Shown one piece after another: positions 1-8,363 of a stretch of DNA of 43,460 bases. A program made the translations under genes and the position numbers. Origin of the DNA: Melioribacteraceae bacterium (lineage in GTDB: Bacteria > Bacteroidota > Ignavibacteria > Ignavibacteriales > Melioribacteraceae). The stretch is taken from assembly GCA_026983955.1 (NCBI GenBank), contig JALSTB010000124.1, positions 1 through 43,460 on the forward strand, written 5' to 3'. Positions within the stretch are counted from its first letter, which is position 1, and each line of letters begins with the position of its first letter. The notes beneath the pieces are model-generated. The model made no database searches. It was not told the DNA's origin and saw only the letters and a program-made list of their open reading frames with translations.

Positions 1-1211
1 ACGGGATTGAAGCCGAAGGTTATCTCGGAAAATCTGTAGGTTTCAACTTCCAATTCATGAACAACCGTGAAGAACCAAATATTAGAGACTTTGTTTGGAA
101 CCGTTTCTCACCCAAAACCGGCAGAAATGTCAGTCTTTCCGACAGAAGCAGAATCGAATACGGCGAAGTTTATGTGAATATTTCCACCGATTGGGATTGG
201 GGAAGTTTTTCTATCGGTCAAAATCTGAATACGTGGGGTTATGCACAGAACGGTCAAATTGTAACTTCCACCAAACCGCCGGCTTATCCTTCCATCCGGT
301 TGGATATTTATCCTACTGACTGGATTCATTTTAATTACAATCACGGCTGGCTTAATTCCGACGTAATCGATTCAAGTTCTTTTTATGCAACTTTCAGACA
401 TGATCCGGTTTTTAATACCGACCGTTTCAATTGGCGGCAAAAATTCATTGCCCAACATTCGGTTACAATTACACCGTTAAAGGGATTGGATTTAAGCCTC
501 GGTGAATCGGTTGTTTACGCCGACCGCTTGGAAATGGCATATCTTATTCCCCTTATGTTCTTCGACCAAGCCGACGAGCATATAAGCCGGGATAAAAATT
601 ATGCAGGCTCGAACACCCAATTCTTCCTTGCGGCAAGTTCGCGTAACCATATCCCCAATACACACATTTGGGGAAGTTTTTTCGCCGATGAATTAACACC
701 GGAAGGATTATTCGATCCTGAAAAACAATATTATAAATTCGCCTTTACACTCGGCTCCGTCGTAGTCGATTTTCCTATTGATAATTTATCCTTACGTACA
801 GAATACACAAAAATTTATCCGGGAACGTACCGTCATTTTATTCCCACTTTAACTTACGAAAATTCATCTTACCTTATGGGGCACTGGCTCGGCGATAACG
901 CCGATTTGGTTTATGTCGATTTAACTTACAGGATTTTCCGTGGATTGCAAGTTAAACTTTGGGGACAAATGATTAGAAAAGGCGCCGAGGCTTTGGGTGA
1001 CCGAGGTTACGATATCCCAATACACCCTTTCTTATTCGGTTTGAGGAGAAACTATACTTATGCCGGTTTCAAAGTTGGATATGAAATGTTACATGATATT
1101 AAATTCGATTTTCAAATTAATTACATTAAGGAATCGCGTCAACAAAATGATTTGTCATTCAAGGACAAATATTTCAGACAAATACTTTTAAGGGTTTCCT
1201 ACGGTTATTAA
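1..1211 (+). CDS. Capsule assembly Wzi-like outer-membrane protein (5'-truncated)
   Basis: The reading frame is open from the left edge (first full codon at base 3) to TAA at 1209-1211, so the gene starts outside the window and the ATG at 57 is only an internal methionine. The product is rich in alternating aromatic and polar residues, as in an outer-membrane beta-barrel, and ends in RVSYGY, a typical barrel C-terminus with a final aromatic residue. Phrases such as LSLGESVVYADR and GHWLGDNADL fit the Wzi family, which anchors exported capsule or exopolysaccharide at the outer membrane. It is directly followed by a Wzc-type kinase gene, which supports a role in polysaccharide export or anchoring. 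The missing N-terminus would carry the signal peptide. Family assignment is by recognition only; another 16- to 18-strand porin-like barrel is the alternative. Confidence 0.75.
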   Translation, partial: GIEAEGYLGKSVGFNFQFMNNREEPNIRDFVWNRFSPKTGRNVSLSDRSRIEYGEVYVNISTDWDWGSFSIGQNLNTWGYAQNGQIVTSTKPPAYPSIRLDIYPTDWIHFNYNHGWLNSDVIDSSSFYATFRHDPVFNTDRFNWRQKFIAQHSVTITPLKGLDLSLGESVVYADRLEMAYLIPLMFFDQADEHISRDKNYAGSNTQFFLAASSRNHIPNTHIWGSFFADELTPEGLFDPEKQYYKFAFTLGSVVVDFPIDNLSLRTEYTKIYPGTYRHFIPTLTYENSSYLMGHWLGDNADLVYVDLTYRIFRGLQVKLWGQMIRKGAEALGDRGYDIPIHPFLFGLRRNYTYAGFKVGYEMLHDIKFDFQINYIKESRQQNDLSFKDKYFRQILLRVSYGY

Positions 1212-1228
1212 TGTTACAATTTGTAACA
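1212..1228. repeat. Perfect 8-bp inverted repeat directly after the wzi-like stop codon
   Basis: TGTTACAA, one T, then TTGTAACA form a perfect 17-base palindrome starting one base after the stop codon. It is AT-rich and has no U-run after it, so it looks more like a protein-binding site or weak hairpin than an intrinsic terminator. Confidence 0.5.
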
Positions 1229-1370
1229 AAAACTTTGAAATATGTATCATATTTAACCTACAAATAAACAGTAAGGGCATTATTTCCGTTATTCTATGCG
1301 CCCCGTCACATTTCGAATGAATTTTTTCTGCATTATGTACTAAAACGGAACATAAACATAAAAATCATTT

Positions 1371-1387
1371 TAGGCACGAAGTTTGTT
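1371..1387 (+). promoter_or_regulatory. Weak sigma-54-like (-24/-12) element
   Basis: AGGCACGAAGTTTGTT matches the TGGCACG-N4-TTGC layout, with GG and the -13 G at the right distance, but it has T instead of the conserved C at -12. It would put transcription start near 1398, leaving a leader of over 200 bases before wzc. A very similar element lies at 21128-21144. Confidence 0.3.
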
Positions 1388-1621
1388 TAAGTACATTAAT
1401 TGTGACAAGGTTTTCTATTGAATTTTGACAGATAATATTGTTTATTTAAATTTTTATAATTATTAAATTACAATTTGCAAAATTCGCTAACAAATTTCCG
1501 GTTTTCTTCGAAAATTATACTATTAATGTAAGTTTAGTTGGAACAAAAATTTAAATTTGTGTTGTAAAAGAGCTCACAAAGAACATAAAGTTTATAGAAT
1601 AAAATAGAACAAAGAGGGAAA

Positions 1622-3895
1622 ATGAAAAACAATAGACCAATTAGAACGCATCACGTCCAGCATACGCGGACAAATTCCTTCGCCGACTACATAAATTTGA
1701 TCCGTAACAATTTTGTTTTAATGCTGATTATCAGTCTGGTAATCTTCTCGATATCTTTGGTTTACGCTCTAACTGCACCCGATGTTTACCGGGCATCAAC
1801 GGTTCTGAAAATTTCCCAACCGCAAGGAAATATTCTGGATAATCCGTTTTCGCTGGAATTCGGTAAATCTTCAAACGATTTGTTTATTGCGAATGAAATT
1901 GAAACTATAAAAAACATAACTATCCGTGAGCAAGTTGCAAAAGTAATTATCGATTCTTTTAAGACTATAGCACAGACAGACAAATTTGACTTGATTCTTA
2001 ACCATAAAAACGATCTTTTCGGAAAAGACGAAGTAAGCGGAATTAAATCCGATCAAGCAATTGCCACGTTGTTAAGCCGAAACGTGGAAATCACCCAGAA
2101 AAACGGCTTGAATTTTATGGAAATTGCCGCCGAATCTTCTTCCCCTTACGAAGCGGCACTGATTGCCAACGCTTACGCAAAAGTTTACAAAGATTTTAAT
2201 CTTGCGGAAAACAGAAAACAATTCACAAAAATCAAAGAATTTTTGAAAAGGCAAAAAGAAGAAAAACTTAACGAGTTAATGATTGCCGAAAACAATATGA
2301 AAACTTACCTTTTGCAAGGCGGCGGTATCGAACTCGATCAACAATCAAAATTGCTTGTAAATACATTAGCAAAGTTTCAAGCCGACAGGGATGCGACAAA
2401 AATTGAGATGTCATATTTGAAAACCCAACTGGAAGATCTGAAACGGGAATATTACAATAAAGAACCTTCGATGAGCGGCGTGTTCGATCTGCAAACTTCT
2501 GAACCTGCCATCAAAATGTTGCAAGAAGAAATTGCAAAATTGGAAACTCAAAAATCAATTGCATTGGCCGGCGGTATTCAGTCGAGCTTAAAGAAAAAAC
2601 AAATCGCCGAATTCGATGCCAAAATAGCGGACTTGAAACGTCAATTGAATGAAAAACTTGATTCTTATAAATCGAAAATTTTCTCTTCCACACCGGAAGA
2701 ATTGAAACAACTTTCGCAAAAAATATTCGAAACCGAAATGCGATATCAATCGCTTTTAACCAAATACAATCAACTTAACGGCACTTTGGCTCAATACGAA
2801 TCGCAAATGAGAAAACTGCCGGAAAAATCACTTGAATTCGCCCGTTTGGAAAGGGAACGTCAATCTCTGGAAAAATTGTATTTGGTACTTGAAGATAAAT
2901 ATCAGGAAGCCCTGTTAAATGAAGAATCTGTTCCCGGTAACGTTTTGATAATGAACGAAGCCCGTCCGCCGGTAGCACCTGAACGACCTAACCGGTTACA
3001 AATAATTTTATTCGGACTTGTGTTCGGTTTCGTTGTCGCATTCGGTTTTATCTACATTAAAAATTATTTCGACAGAACAGTTAAAACCCCCGATGACATT
3101 GAAAATACCGGACAAAACATACTTGCGTGGATTCCACGATACGAAAAGAAAATTAAACCCGAAAAAGATAAACCTTCGGAGCTTATTGTTGTAACCGGTG
3201 AAGAATCTATTGCCGGAGAAGCTTACAGAGCTCTTAGAACAAGAATACAATTTTCCAAAATTACGGACGGTAATAATTCGATACTTATAACTTCTTCCGC
3301 TCCGCAAGAGGGTAAAACTACCGTTGCCACTAACTTGGCAGCAAGTTTTGCACAAGTCAATAAAAAAGTCGTTGTATTGGATTGCGATTTAAGAATCCCG
3401 CGTGTACACCAAGTATTCAACGGTTTAAGTTCACCCGGGTTTACAAACTATCTTTTCAAACAAGCATCGTTTGAAGATATTTTGCGCAAAACCGAACTTG
3501 ACACTCTCTTTTACATTGCGGCTGGAACTATTCCCACAAATCCATCTGAAATATTAAGTTCACCGCAAATGAAAAATTTCTTAAACAGATTGAAACAGGA
3601 TTTCGATATTGTAATTTTGGATGCTCCGCCGGTGATGACCATAACCGACGCGGAAATCCTTTCTCATTTTGTCGATATGAGTATTCTCGTTACTTTTGCA
3701 AATCAAACTCATGTAGATTGGATGCTTGAATCGGTTGATATTTTAACACGTAACGGTCAAAAATCTTTCATCGGAGTTGTATTGAACAACTTCGATTACA
3801 AAAGCAGTTACAGATCGTACAACAGATACAACCATTCGAAATATTATTCCAGAATGGACAAGCAGAAACAAAAAGAATGGATTGAAAGCAGTTAA
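1622..3895 (+). CDS. Wzz/Wzc-type polysaccharide co-polymerase and BY-kinase
   Basis: 757 residues, with the layout of a fused chain-length regulator and bacterial tyrosine kinase of the inner membrane. A first membrane helix spans about residues 28-50, followed by a long coiled-coil periplasmic region with the GNVR-type end (PPVAPERPNR) and a second helix at about 459-484. The cytoplasmic CpsD/CapB-like kinase domain has Walker A SSAPQEGKTT (K565), Walker A' LDCDLR (D587/D589) and a Walker B-like ILDAPP (D667). The C-terminus is a tyrosine-rich tail (seven Tyr after residue 725), the usual autophosphorylation cluster. It is known in this family that phosphorylation of the tail controls chain length and export. 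AAAGAGGG precedes the ATG. The gene follows a Wzi-like barrel and ends at a strong terminator. Confidence 0.93.
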   Translation: MKNNRPIRTHHVQHTRTNSFADYINLIRNNFVLMLIISLVIFSISLVYALTAPDVYRASTVLKISQPQGNILDNPFSLEFGKSSNDLFIANEIETIKNITIREQVAKVIIDSFKTIAQTDKFDLILNHKNDLFGKDEVSGIKSDQAIATLLSRNVEITQKNGLNFMEIAAESSSPYEAALIANAYAKVYKDFNLAENRKQFTKIKEFLKRQKEEKLNELMIAENNMKTYLLQGGGIELDQQSKLLVNTLAKFQADRDATKIEMSYLKTQLEDLKREYYNKEPSMSGVFDLQTSEPAIKMLQEEIAKLETQKSIALAGGIQSSLKKKQIAEFDAKIADLKRQLNEKLDSYKSKIFSSTPEELKQLSQKIFETEMRYQSLLTKYNQLNGTLAQYESQMRKLPEKSLEFARLERERQSLEKLYLVLEDKYQEALLNEESVPGNVLIMNEARPPVAPERPNRLQIILFGLVFGFVVAFGFIYIKNYFDRTVKTPDDIENTGQNILAWIPRYEKKIKPEKDKPSELIVVTGEESIAGEAYRALRTRIQFSKITDGNNSILITSSAPQEGKTTVATNLAASFAQVNKKVVVLDCDLRIPRVHQVFNGLSSPGFTNYLFKQASFEDILRKTELDTLFYIAAGTIPTNPSEILSSPQMKNFLNRLKQDFDIVILDAPPVMTITDAEILSHFVDMSILVTFANQTHVDWMLESVDILTRNGQKSFIGVVLNNFDYKSSYRSYNRYNHSKYYSRMDKQKQKEWIESS

Positions 3896-3909
3896 CCTAC
3901 TTTATAAAT

Positions 3910-3940
3910 TCCGGGGAGTGAAAAACTTCCCGGATTTTTT
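3910..3940 (+). terminator. Intrinsic terminator after the wzc-like gene
   Basis: TCCGGGGAGT, loop GAAAA, ACTTCCCGGA (10 bp with one G-U pair) followed by six T. It separates the kinase gene from the PHP-like gene, although read-through is possible. Confidence 0.9.
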
Positions 3941-3961
3941 CCTCATTAATTCGATTGCAAT

Positions 3962-4756
3962 TTGAAACATTCATCTACTCTAATCGATTTTCATGTACAT
4001 ATTCACGATATTTACAATCCCGAAAAATTTTTTAATTCGGTATTCGATAATTTTATTTATTTTGCTAAAAAAAGCGGCTTGGTCTTCAAAACAGGATTTC
4101 TTTTTCTAACCGAAATTACCGGCTATAATTATTTTGAAAAACTATCGAACGGGAAAATCCCGCTTTCTTCCTTCGATATATCTTTCCCGGAAGAAAAAAT
4201 TTCTTTAACCCTCACAAATAAACTAAACCAAAAAATTTATATTGTTTCGGGAAAACAAGTGGTAACAAAAGAAAAAATTGAAATTCTTGCTTTGGGCACT
4301 GCAGAAAATTTTGAAGACGGTAAACCGTTAAAAATTACTTTCGAAGAAATAAAAAATTCGGGTGCTCTTCCGAAATTACCGTGGGGCGTTGGAAAATGGC
4401 TTGGTAAACGCAAACAAATTTTAGAGGAATTCATTCAGGAAAATTCGAATGAAAAATTCGTGTTGGGCGATAACAGCGGACGTCCCCTATTTTGGCCTAA
4501 ACCTAAACTCTTCAAACTTGCCGAAACTAAAAATATTCCGGTGCTACGGGGAACCGATCCGTTAAACATACCCGCCGACGAAAAAAAAGCGGGCAGCTTC
4601 GGTAATATTTTGGATTGTGAAATTAACCCGCAATTTCCCGGAAAGTCGGTTTTGGAAACAGTTAAAAATATGGATTCATCCCCTGTTCCGTACGGACATT
4701 TGGAAAATCCGCTTGCATTTATCCGCAATCAAATTCAGCTAAGGAATACACATTGA
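3962..4756 (+). CDS. PHP-like metal-dependent hydrolase candidate
   Basis: 264 residues from a TTG start; the frame is closed upstream by TAA at 3947 and there is no ATG nearby. No clear ribosome binding site is seen. The N-terminus DFHVHIHD (H11, H13) resembles the first metal-binding HxH motif of the PHP (polymerase and histidinol phosphatase) superfamily. A later GDNSGRPLFWPKP and RGTDPL fit the end of such a TIM-like fold, but I cannot place the remaining metal ligands. The stop codon overlaps the TTG start of the following glycosyltransferase by four bases, so the two are probably translated together. A phosphatase or deacetylase acting on a sugar intermediate is possible, but the substrate is unknown. 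Start codon and function are uncertain. Confidence 0.6.
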   Translation: MKHSSTLIDFHVHIHDIYNPEKFFNSVFDNFIYFAKKSGLVFKTGFLFLTEITGYNYFEKLSNGKIPLSSFDISFPEEKISLTLTNKLNQKIYIVSGKQVVTKEKIEILALGTAENFEDGKPLKITFEEIKNSGALPKLPWGVGKWLGKRKQILEEFIQENSNEKFVLGDNSGRPLFWPKPKLFKLAETKNIPVLRGTDPLNIPADEKKAGSFGNILDCEINPQFPGKSVLETVKNMDSSPVPYGHLENPLAFIRNQIQLRNTH

Positions 4757-5904
4757 AAATATTGGTAGTTGCACCGCATCCGTTTTATCAGGAAAGGGGT
4801 ACGCCCATCGCAGTGAAATTACTGGTTGAAACTTTATCCGGATTTGGTCATGAAATTGACGTGCTTACATTCCACGAAGGGGAAAATATTGATGTTAAAA
4901 ATGTACGGCTTTACAGAATAGCCCAACCTCCCTTCGCGAATAATATTCCTATTGGTTTTTCACCCAAGAAATTAATTGCCGATGTTTATTTAACTTTTTA
5001 TCTCGCTTATTTGCTTTCAAAAAATAATTATGATGTAATCCATGCAGTTGAAGAATCAGTTTTTCCGGCTGCGTTTTTTAATTTCTTTGCCCGGAAAAAA
5101 TTAATATACGATATGGATTCGTCAATGGCCGACCAGCTAATTGAAAAGTGGAAAGGATTGGAAAAAATTTCCAAAATATTGAACGGCTTCGAACACTGGG
5201 CAATGAAACGTTCCGATGTGGTTTTACCGGTTTGCCGGTATTTGGTTGACAAAGTACGAAGATACGATCCAAATAAAAAAGTTTTTATTCTGGAAGACAT
5301 TGCATTCGAAAGCAACGACCGCGGCAAGAACGAAGACATCCGCAAAACAATGAACACAAACAAAATCGTAGGCATGTACGTTGGAAATCTTGTACATTAC
5401 CAAGGAATTGATTTGCTTTTGGAAGGAGTTGCCAAATTAAATTCGGATAATTTTTCATTGGCCATTATCGGCGGGAAACCAGAAGATATAAAAAAGTACA
5501 AATCAATGAGTGAACGATTGAAAATCAGTGAAAACGTACATTTTTTAGGTCCGCGCCCGCTCAGCCAACTTCCTTTTTATTTGTCGCAAGCGGATATTTT
5601 AATATCACCGAGGATTAAAGGAAAAAACACACCGATGAAAATTTACTCATATCTTGCATCGGGCAAACCCGTTTTGGCAACAAATATATATTCACATACT
5701 CAAGTACTCAACAAGGAAAATTCGTTTTTGGTTGAACCCGAACCTGAAAGCCTGGCAAAAGGTTTGGAAAAATTGATAGAAAATGAAGAATTGCGTAATC
5801 GAATCGGGGAAACGGGAAAACAGACCGCGATGGAAAATTATTCCCTTGAAAGTTATAAAAGAAAATTACGCAAGGTTTACGATTACGTTAATTCCATTGT
5901 ATGA
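4753..5904 (+). CDS. Glycosyltransferase family 4 (GT-B fold)
   Basis: 383 residues starting at TTG inside a TTGA overlap with the previous stop. The N-terminus MKILVVAPHPFYQERGTPI is the usual first beta strand and glycine-rich loop of GT4 enzymes. The second Rossmann half starts near residue 205 (KIVGMYVGNLVHYQGID) and contains the donor-site region ISPRIKGKNTPMKIYSYLASGKP. Here the usual E-x7-E pair is not present, since the positions read as N/T and S/Y, which is a known kind of variation in GT4. A soluble or membrane-associated cytoplasmic enzyme adding a sugar to the lipid-linked repeat unit is expected. Donor and acceptor cannot be told from sequence. Its stop overlaps the next ATG by four bases. 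Confidence 0.85.
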   Translation: MKILVVAPHPFYQERGTPIAVKLLVETLSGFGHEIDVLTFHEGENIDVKNVRLYRIAQPPFANNIPIGFSPKKLIADVYLTFYLAYLLSKNNYDVIHAVEESVFPAAFFNFFARKKLIYDMDSSMADQLIEKWKGLEKISKILNGFEHWAMKRSDVVLPVCRYLVDKVRRYDPNKKVFILEDIAFESNDRGKNEDIRKTMNTNKIVGMYVGNLVHYQGIDLLLEGVAKLNSDNFSLAIIGGKPEDIKKYKSMSERLKISENVHFLGPRPLSQLPFYLSQADILISPRIKGKNTPMKIYSYLASGKPVLATNIYSHTQVLNKENSFLVEPEPESLAKGLEKLIENEELRNRIGETGKQTAMENYSLESYKRKLRKVYDYVNSIV

Positions 5905-7559
5905 GAAGAAACACTGACATATTAAAAAATACCGTTTTCGATGTTCTTATAATCGGCGGTGGTATTCACGGAGCTACAATTGCCCGCGAAGCCACTTTGA
6001 GGGGGTACAAAACCGCTTTGGTTGAAAAAGGGGATTTCGGAAGCGCCACCTCTGCCAACAGTCTGAAAGTAATTCACGGAGGTTTAAGATATCTGCAGCA
6101 TGCCAATTTCCATAGAATCCGCCAATCAATACAATCGCGGAAAATTTTTCAACAAGTTGCACCGCATTTAATCGACAACATCCCTTTTTTGGTTCCAACT
6201 TACGGATATGGAATAAAAAGCAAGTTTGTTATGAATGCCGCAATCAAGTTTTACGATGTTATCAGTCTGGATAGAAACAAAAATATTCCACCGGAAAATT
6301 ATTTACCGGGCGGAAAAACAATATCGAAAAATGAAATCTTGAAAATAATACCAGGCATAAAAACGGAAGGACTAACCGGAGGCGCCGTTTGGTATGAAAG
6401 TATTTCAAACGATTCGGAAAGGCTTATCCTGGAATTTATCCTTCAAGCTGCGGAGTACGGGGCGGAAATATTTAATTATATTAAAGTTGAAAAATTATTA
6501 TTTGAAAATAATAAAATTAAAGGTGCATTGGCAATCGATTTGCTTACCGGCAACAGTTTCGAAATAAAAGCGGATATTACCGTGGTTGCAGCCGGACCGT
6601 GGTTAAACAATTTTGTTCACTCCCCTTCTGCCAAGTTCCCTTTAACAAAAGCGGTAAATATTGTTGTAAACAAAAACTTGTTCGGCAATTATGCGGTAGG
6701 ATTGGAAAGTGCCGGTGAATATGAGGATAAAGACGCAATAATTAAGCGGGGAAAAAGACTCTACTTTTTCGTTCCACTGCACGGCAAAACGATGATTGGA
6801 ACAACATATAAAAAATATTCCGGCAAACCGGATAACCTGAAAATAACAAAACATGACATCATTGAAATTTTAGATGAAGTCAATAAAATAAATCCGGAAA
6901 TAAACCTTTCGTTCGATGATGTTTGTTTCTATCATACCGGTTTGCTGCCCATGGAGCCGTTATCAAATCCTGACGATGATATTCAACCCGGAAAACACTC
7001 CGTTATATTCGACAGCGAAAACGAAAACGGAACTAAAGGTGGAATCTTTATAAAATCGGTCAAATTTACAACTGCCCCGTCTATTGCAATCGAAACGGTG
7101 AACCTAATAGATAAAAAAAGAGGGAAAAGAACCTCCGCCCCTGAACAAAACTATCTTCACAAACCGGAGATAATTGAAAACACAACTAAATCTGCAGCCA
7201 TACCCGGAGAGTATATTTCCAGAATAATTAAAGTTTATGGTAAAAAAAGAGCTAACAAAATAATCAATATGATAACCGGTAATCCGCAATGGGGTGAAAT
7301 GATAAGTGAAACTCCTCCGGTTACGGAAGCGGAAATAATTTACAACATAAAATACGAGTATGCACAAAAATTGAAAGATATCGTTTTGCGAAGAACAGGA
7401 TTGGGTAATTTGAACATTCCTTCTCCGGTAACAATTGAGAAAATAGCCAAAATATTGCAAAGGGAATTTGATCTTACCCAAAATGAGACGGAACACGAAA
7501 TAACCGGCACACTTGATTATTATTCAATATTAAAAAGTGAAATTGTGAATCATATATGA
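5901..7559 (+). CDS. GlpD-like FAD-dependent glycerol-3-phosphate dehydrogenase family protein
   Basis: 552 residues, a normal length for GlpD/GlpA. The FAD-binding Rossmann motif GGGIHG is at residues 19-24, with the acidic end of strand two at VEKGDFGS. The family hallmark ATSANSLKVIHGGLRYLQ follows, and the C-terminal third resembles the helical cap domain of GlpD (ETPPVTEAEIIYNIKYEYA, RRTGLG). In the known family it oxidises glycerol-3-phosphate to dihydroxyacetone phosphate at the membrane. Start ATG overlaps the GT4 stop and its own stop overlaps the methyltransferase start, both by four bases. That context makes a dedicated role in polysaccharide precursor or glycerol-phosphate substituent metabolism more likely than catabolism (inference). 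Family assignment is solid; substrate is not proven. Confidence 0.85.
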   Translation: MRRNTDILKNTVFDVLIIGGGIHGATIAREATLRGYKTALVEKGDFGSATSANSLKVIHGGLRYLQHANFHRIRQSIQSRKIFQQVAPHLIDNIPFLVPTYGYGIKSKFVMNAAIKFYDVISLDRNKNIPPENYLPGGKTISKNEILKIIPGIKTEGLTGGAVWYESISNDSERLILEFILQAAEYGAEIFNYIKVEKLLFENNKIKGALAIDLLTGNSFEIKADITVVAAGPWLNNFVHSPSAKFPLTKAVNIVVNKNLFGNYAVGLESAGEYEDKDAIIKRGKRLYFFVPLHGKTMIGTTYKKYSGKPDNLKITKHDIIEILDEVNKINPEINLSFDDVCFYHTGLLPMEPLSNPDDDIQPGKHSVIFDSENENGTKGGIFIKSVKFTTAPSIAIETVNLIDKKRGKRTSAPEQNYLHKPEIIENTTKSAAIPGEYISRIIKVYGKKRANKIINMITGNPQWGEMISETPPVTEAEIIYNIKYEYAQKLKDIVLRRTGLGNLNIPSPVTIEKIAKILQREFDLTQNETEHEITGTLDYYSILKSEIVNHI

Positions 7560-8284
7560 ATAAAGAAATATTATCCGAACGAGCCGATATCGAGACCTCA
7601 TCCGAAGATTATGCAAAAAGATTTTCGGGTGAAGTGGGAAAATATTTTTTGGATACACAAGCGAAAATCACTTTGGAGCTTATTAAAGATTTGCCTAACG
7701 CTTCCGTCTTGGATGTTGGTGGCGGGCATGCCCAACTTGCAGTTCCTCTGGTCCAAAACGGCTATAAAGTAACCGTTGTTGGAAGTGATGATGTTTGCAG
7801 GGAAAGATTAGACAAATTTCTACCCAAAGGATCTTTTCGGTACGAAACTTGTAACCTTTTAAATTTACCTTTTGACAACAACAGTTTCGACATTGTAATG
7901 GCTTTCAGATTAATTACACATGAAAAAAACTGGAAATTACAAATTGAAGAAATGTGCAGGGTTGCGCGCAAAGTGGTAATTATCGATTATCCCGATTTGA
8001 GAAGCTTTAACATATTTTATAAATATTTATTCAAAACGAAAAAATCGTTTGAAAAGAATACAAGAACGTTTCGTTCTTTTCACAGAAAAGAATTATTGGA
8101 AGTATTTGCTGAAAACAATTGCGGGAACGCGGTATTCAAGCCCCAATTTTTTTTACCGATGGTGGTTCACAGGGCTTTAAAAAATGTAAAAATTTCAATA
8201 TTCATGGAAAAACTTTTTTCGGTAACCGGATTAACAAAATTATTCGGGACACCGATAATTCTAAAAGTTATCAAAAACAAATAA
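7556..8284 (+). CDS. Class I SAM-dependent methyltransferase
   Basis: 242 residues. The SAM-binding motif I VLDVGGGHAQ is at 51-60, motif II-like VTVVGSDD follows, and LPFDNNSFDIVMAFR is a standard motif for the Methyltransf_11/25 group. ATG start within an ATGA overlap with the GlpD-like gene places it as the last member of a four-gene coupled module. It probably methylates a sugar or lipid intermediate of the glycan pathway; the acceptor is unknown. It ends 79 bases before a gene with its own strong ribosome binding site. Confidence 0.85.
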   Translation: MNKEILSERADIETSSEDYAKRFSGEVGKYFLDTQAKITLELIKDLPNASVLDVGGGHAQLAVPLVQNGYKVTVVGSDDVCRERLDKFLPKGSFRYETCNLLNLPFDNNSFDIVMAFRLITHEKNWKLQIEEMCRVARKVVIIDYPDLRSFNIFYKYLFKTKKSFEKNTRTFRSFHRKELLEVFAENNCGNAVFKPQFFLPMVVHRALKNVKISIFMEKLFSVTGLTKLFGTPIILKVIKNK

Positions 8285-8363
8285 TAATTGTTAATTTAAC
8301 ATTTATAATAGTAATTTAAGTCATATTTTAAATAAATAATCATTTCTTTTAACGGAGGTAAAA

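Larger units (their letters stand above)
1212..1621. other. 410-bp AT-rich leader upstream of the wzc-like gene
   Basis: No convincing gene is seen on either strand. The stretch holds the palindrome at 1212-1228, a -24/-12-like element at 1371-1387, a TTGACA hexamer at 1425-1430 without a clear partner at 17 bp, and the 15-mer TTGGAACAAAAATTT at 1538-1552 that recurs upstream of the polyprenyl glycosylphosphotransferase. A purine-rich ribosome binding site (AAAGAGGG) lies just before the ATG at 1622. Its length and motif content suggest a regulated promoter region for the polysaccharide operon. Confidence 0.5.
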
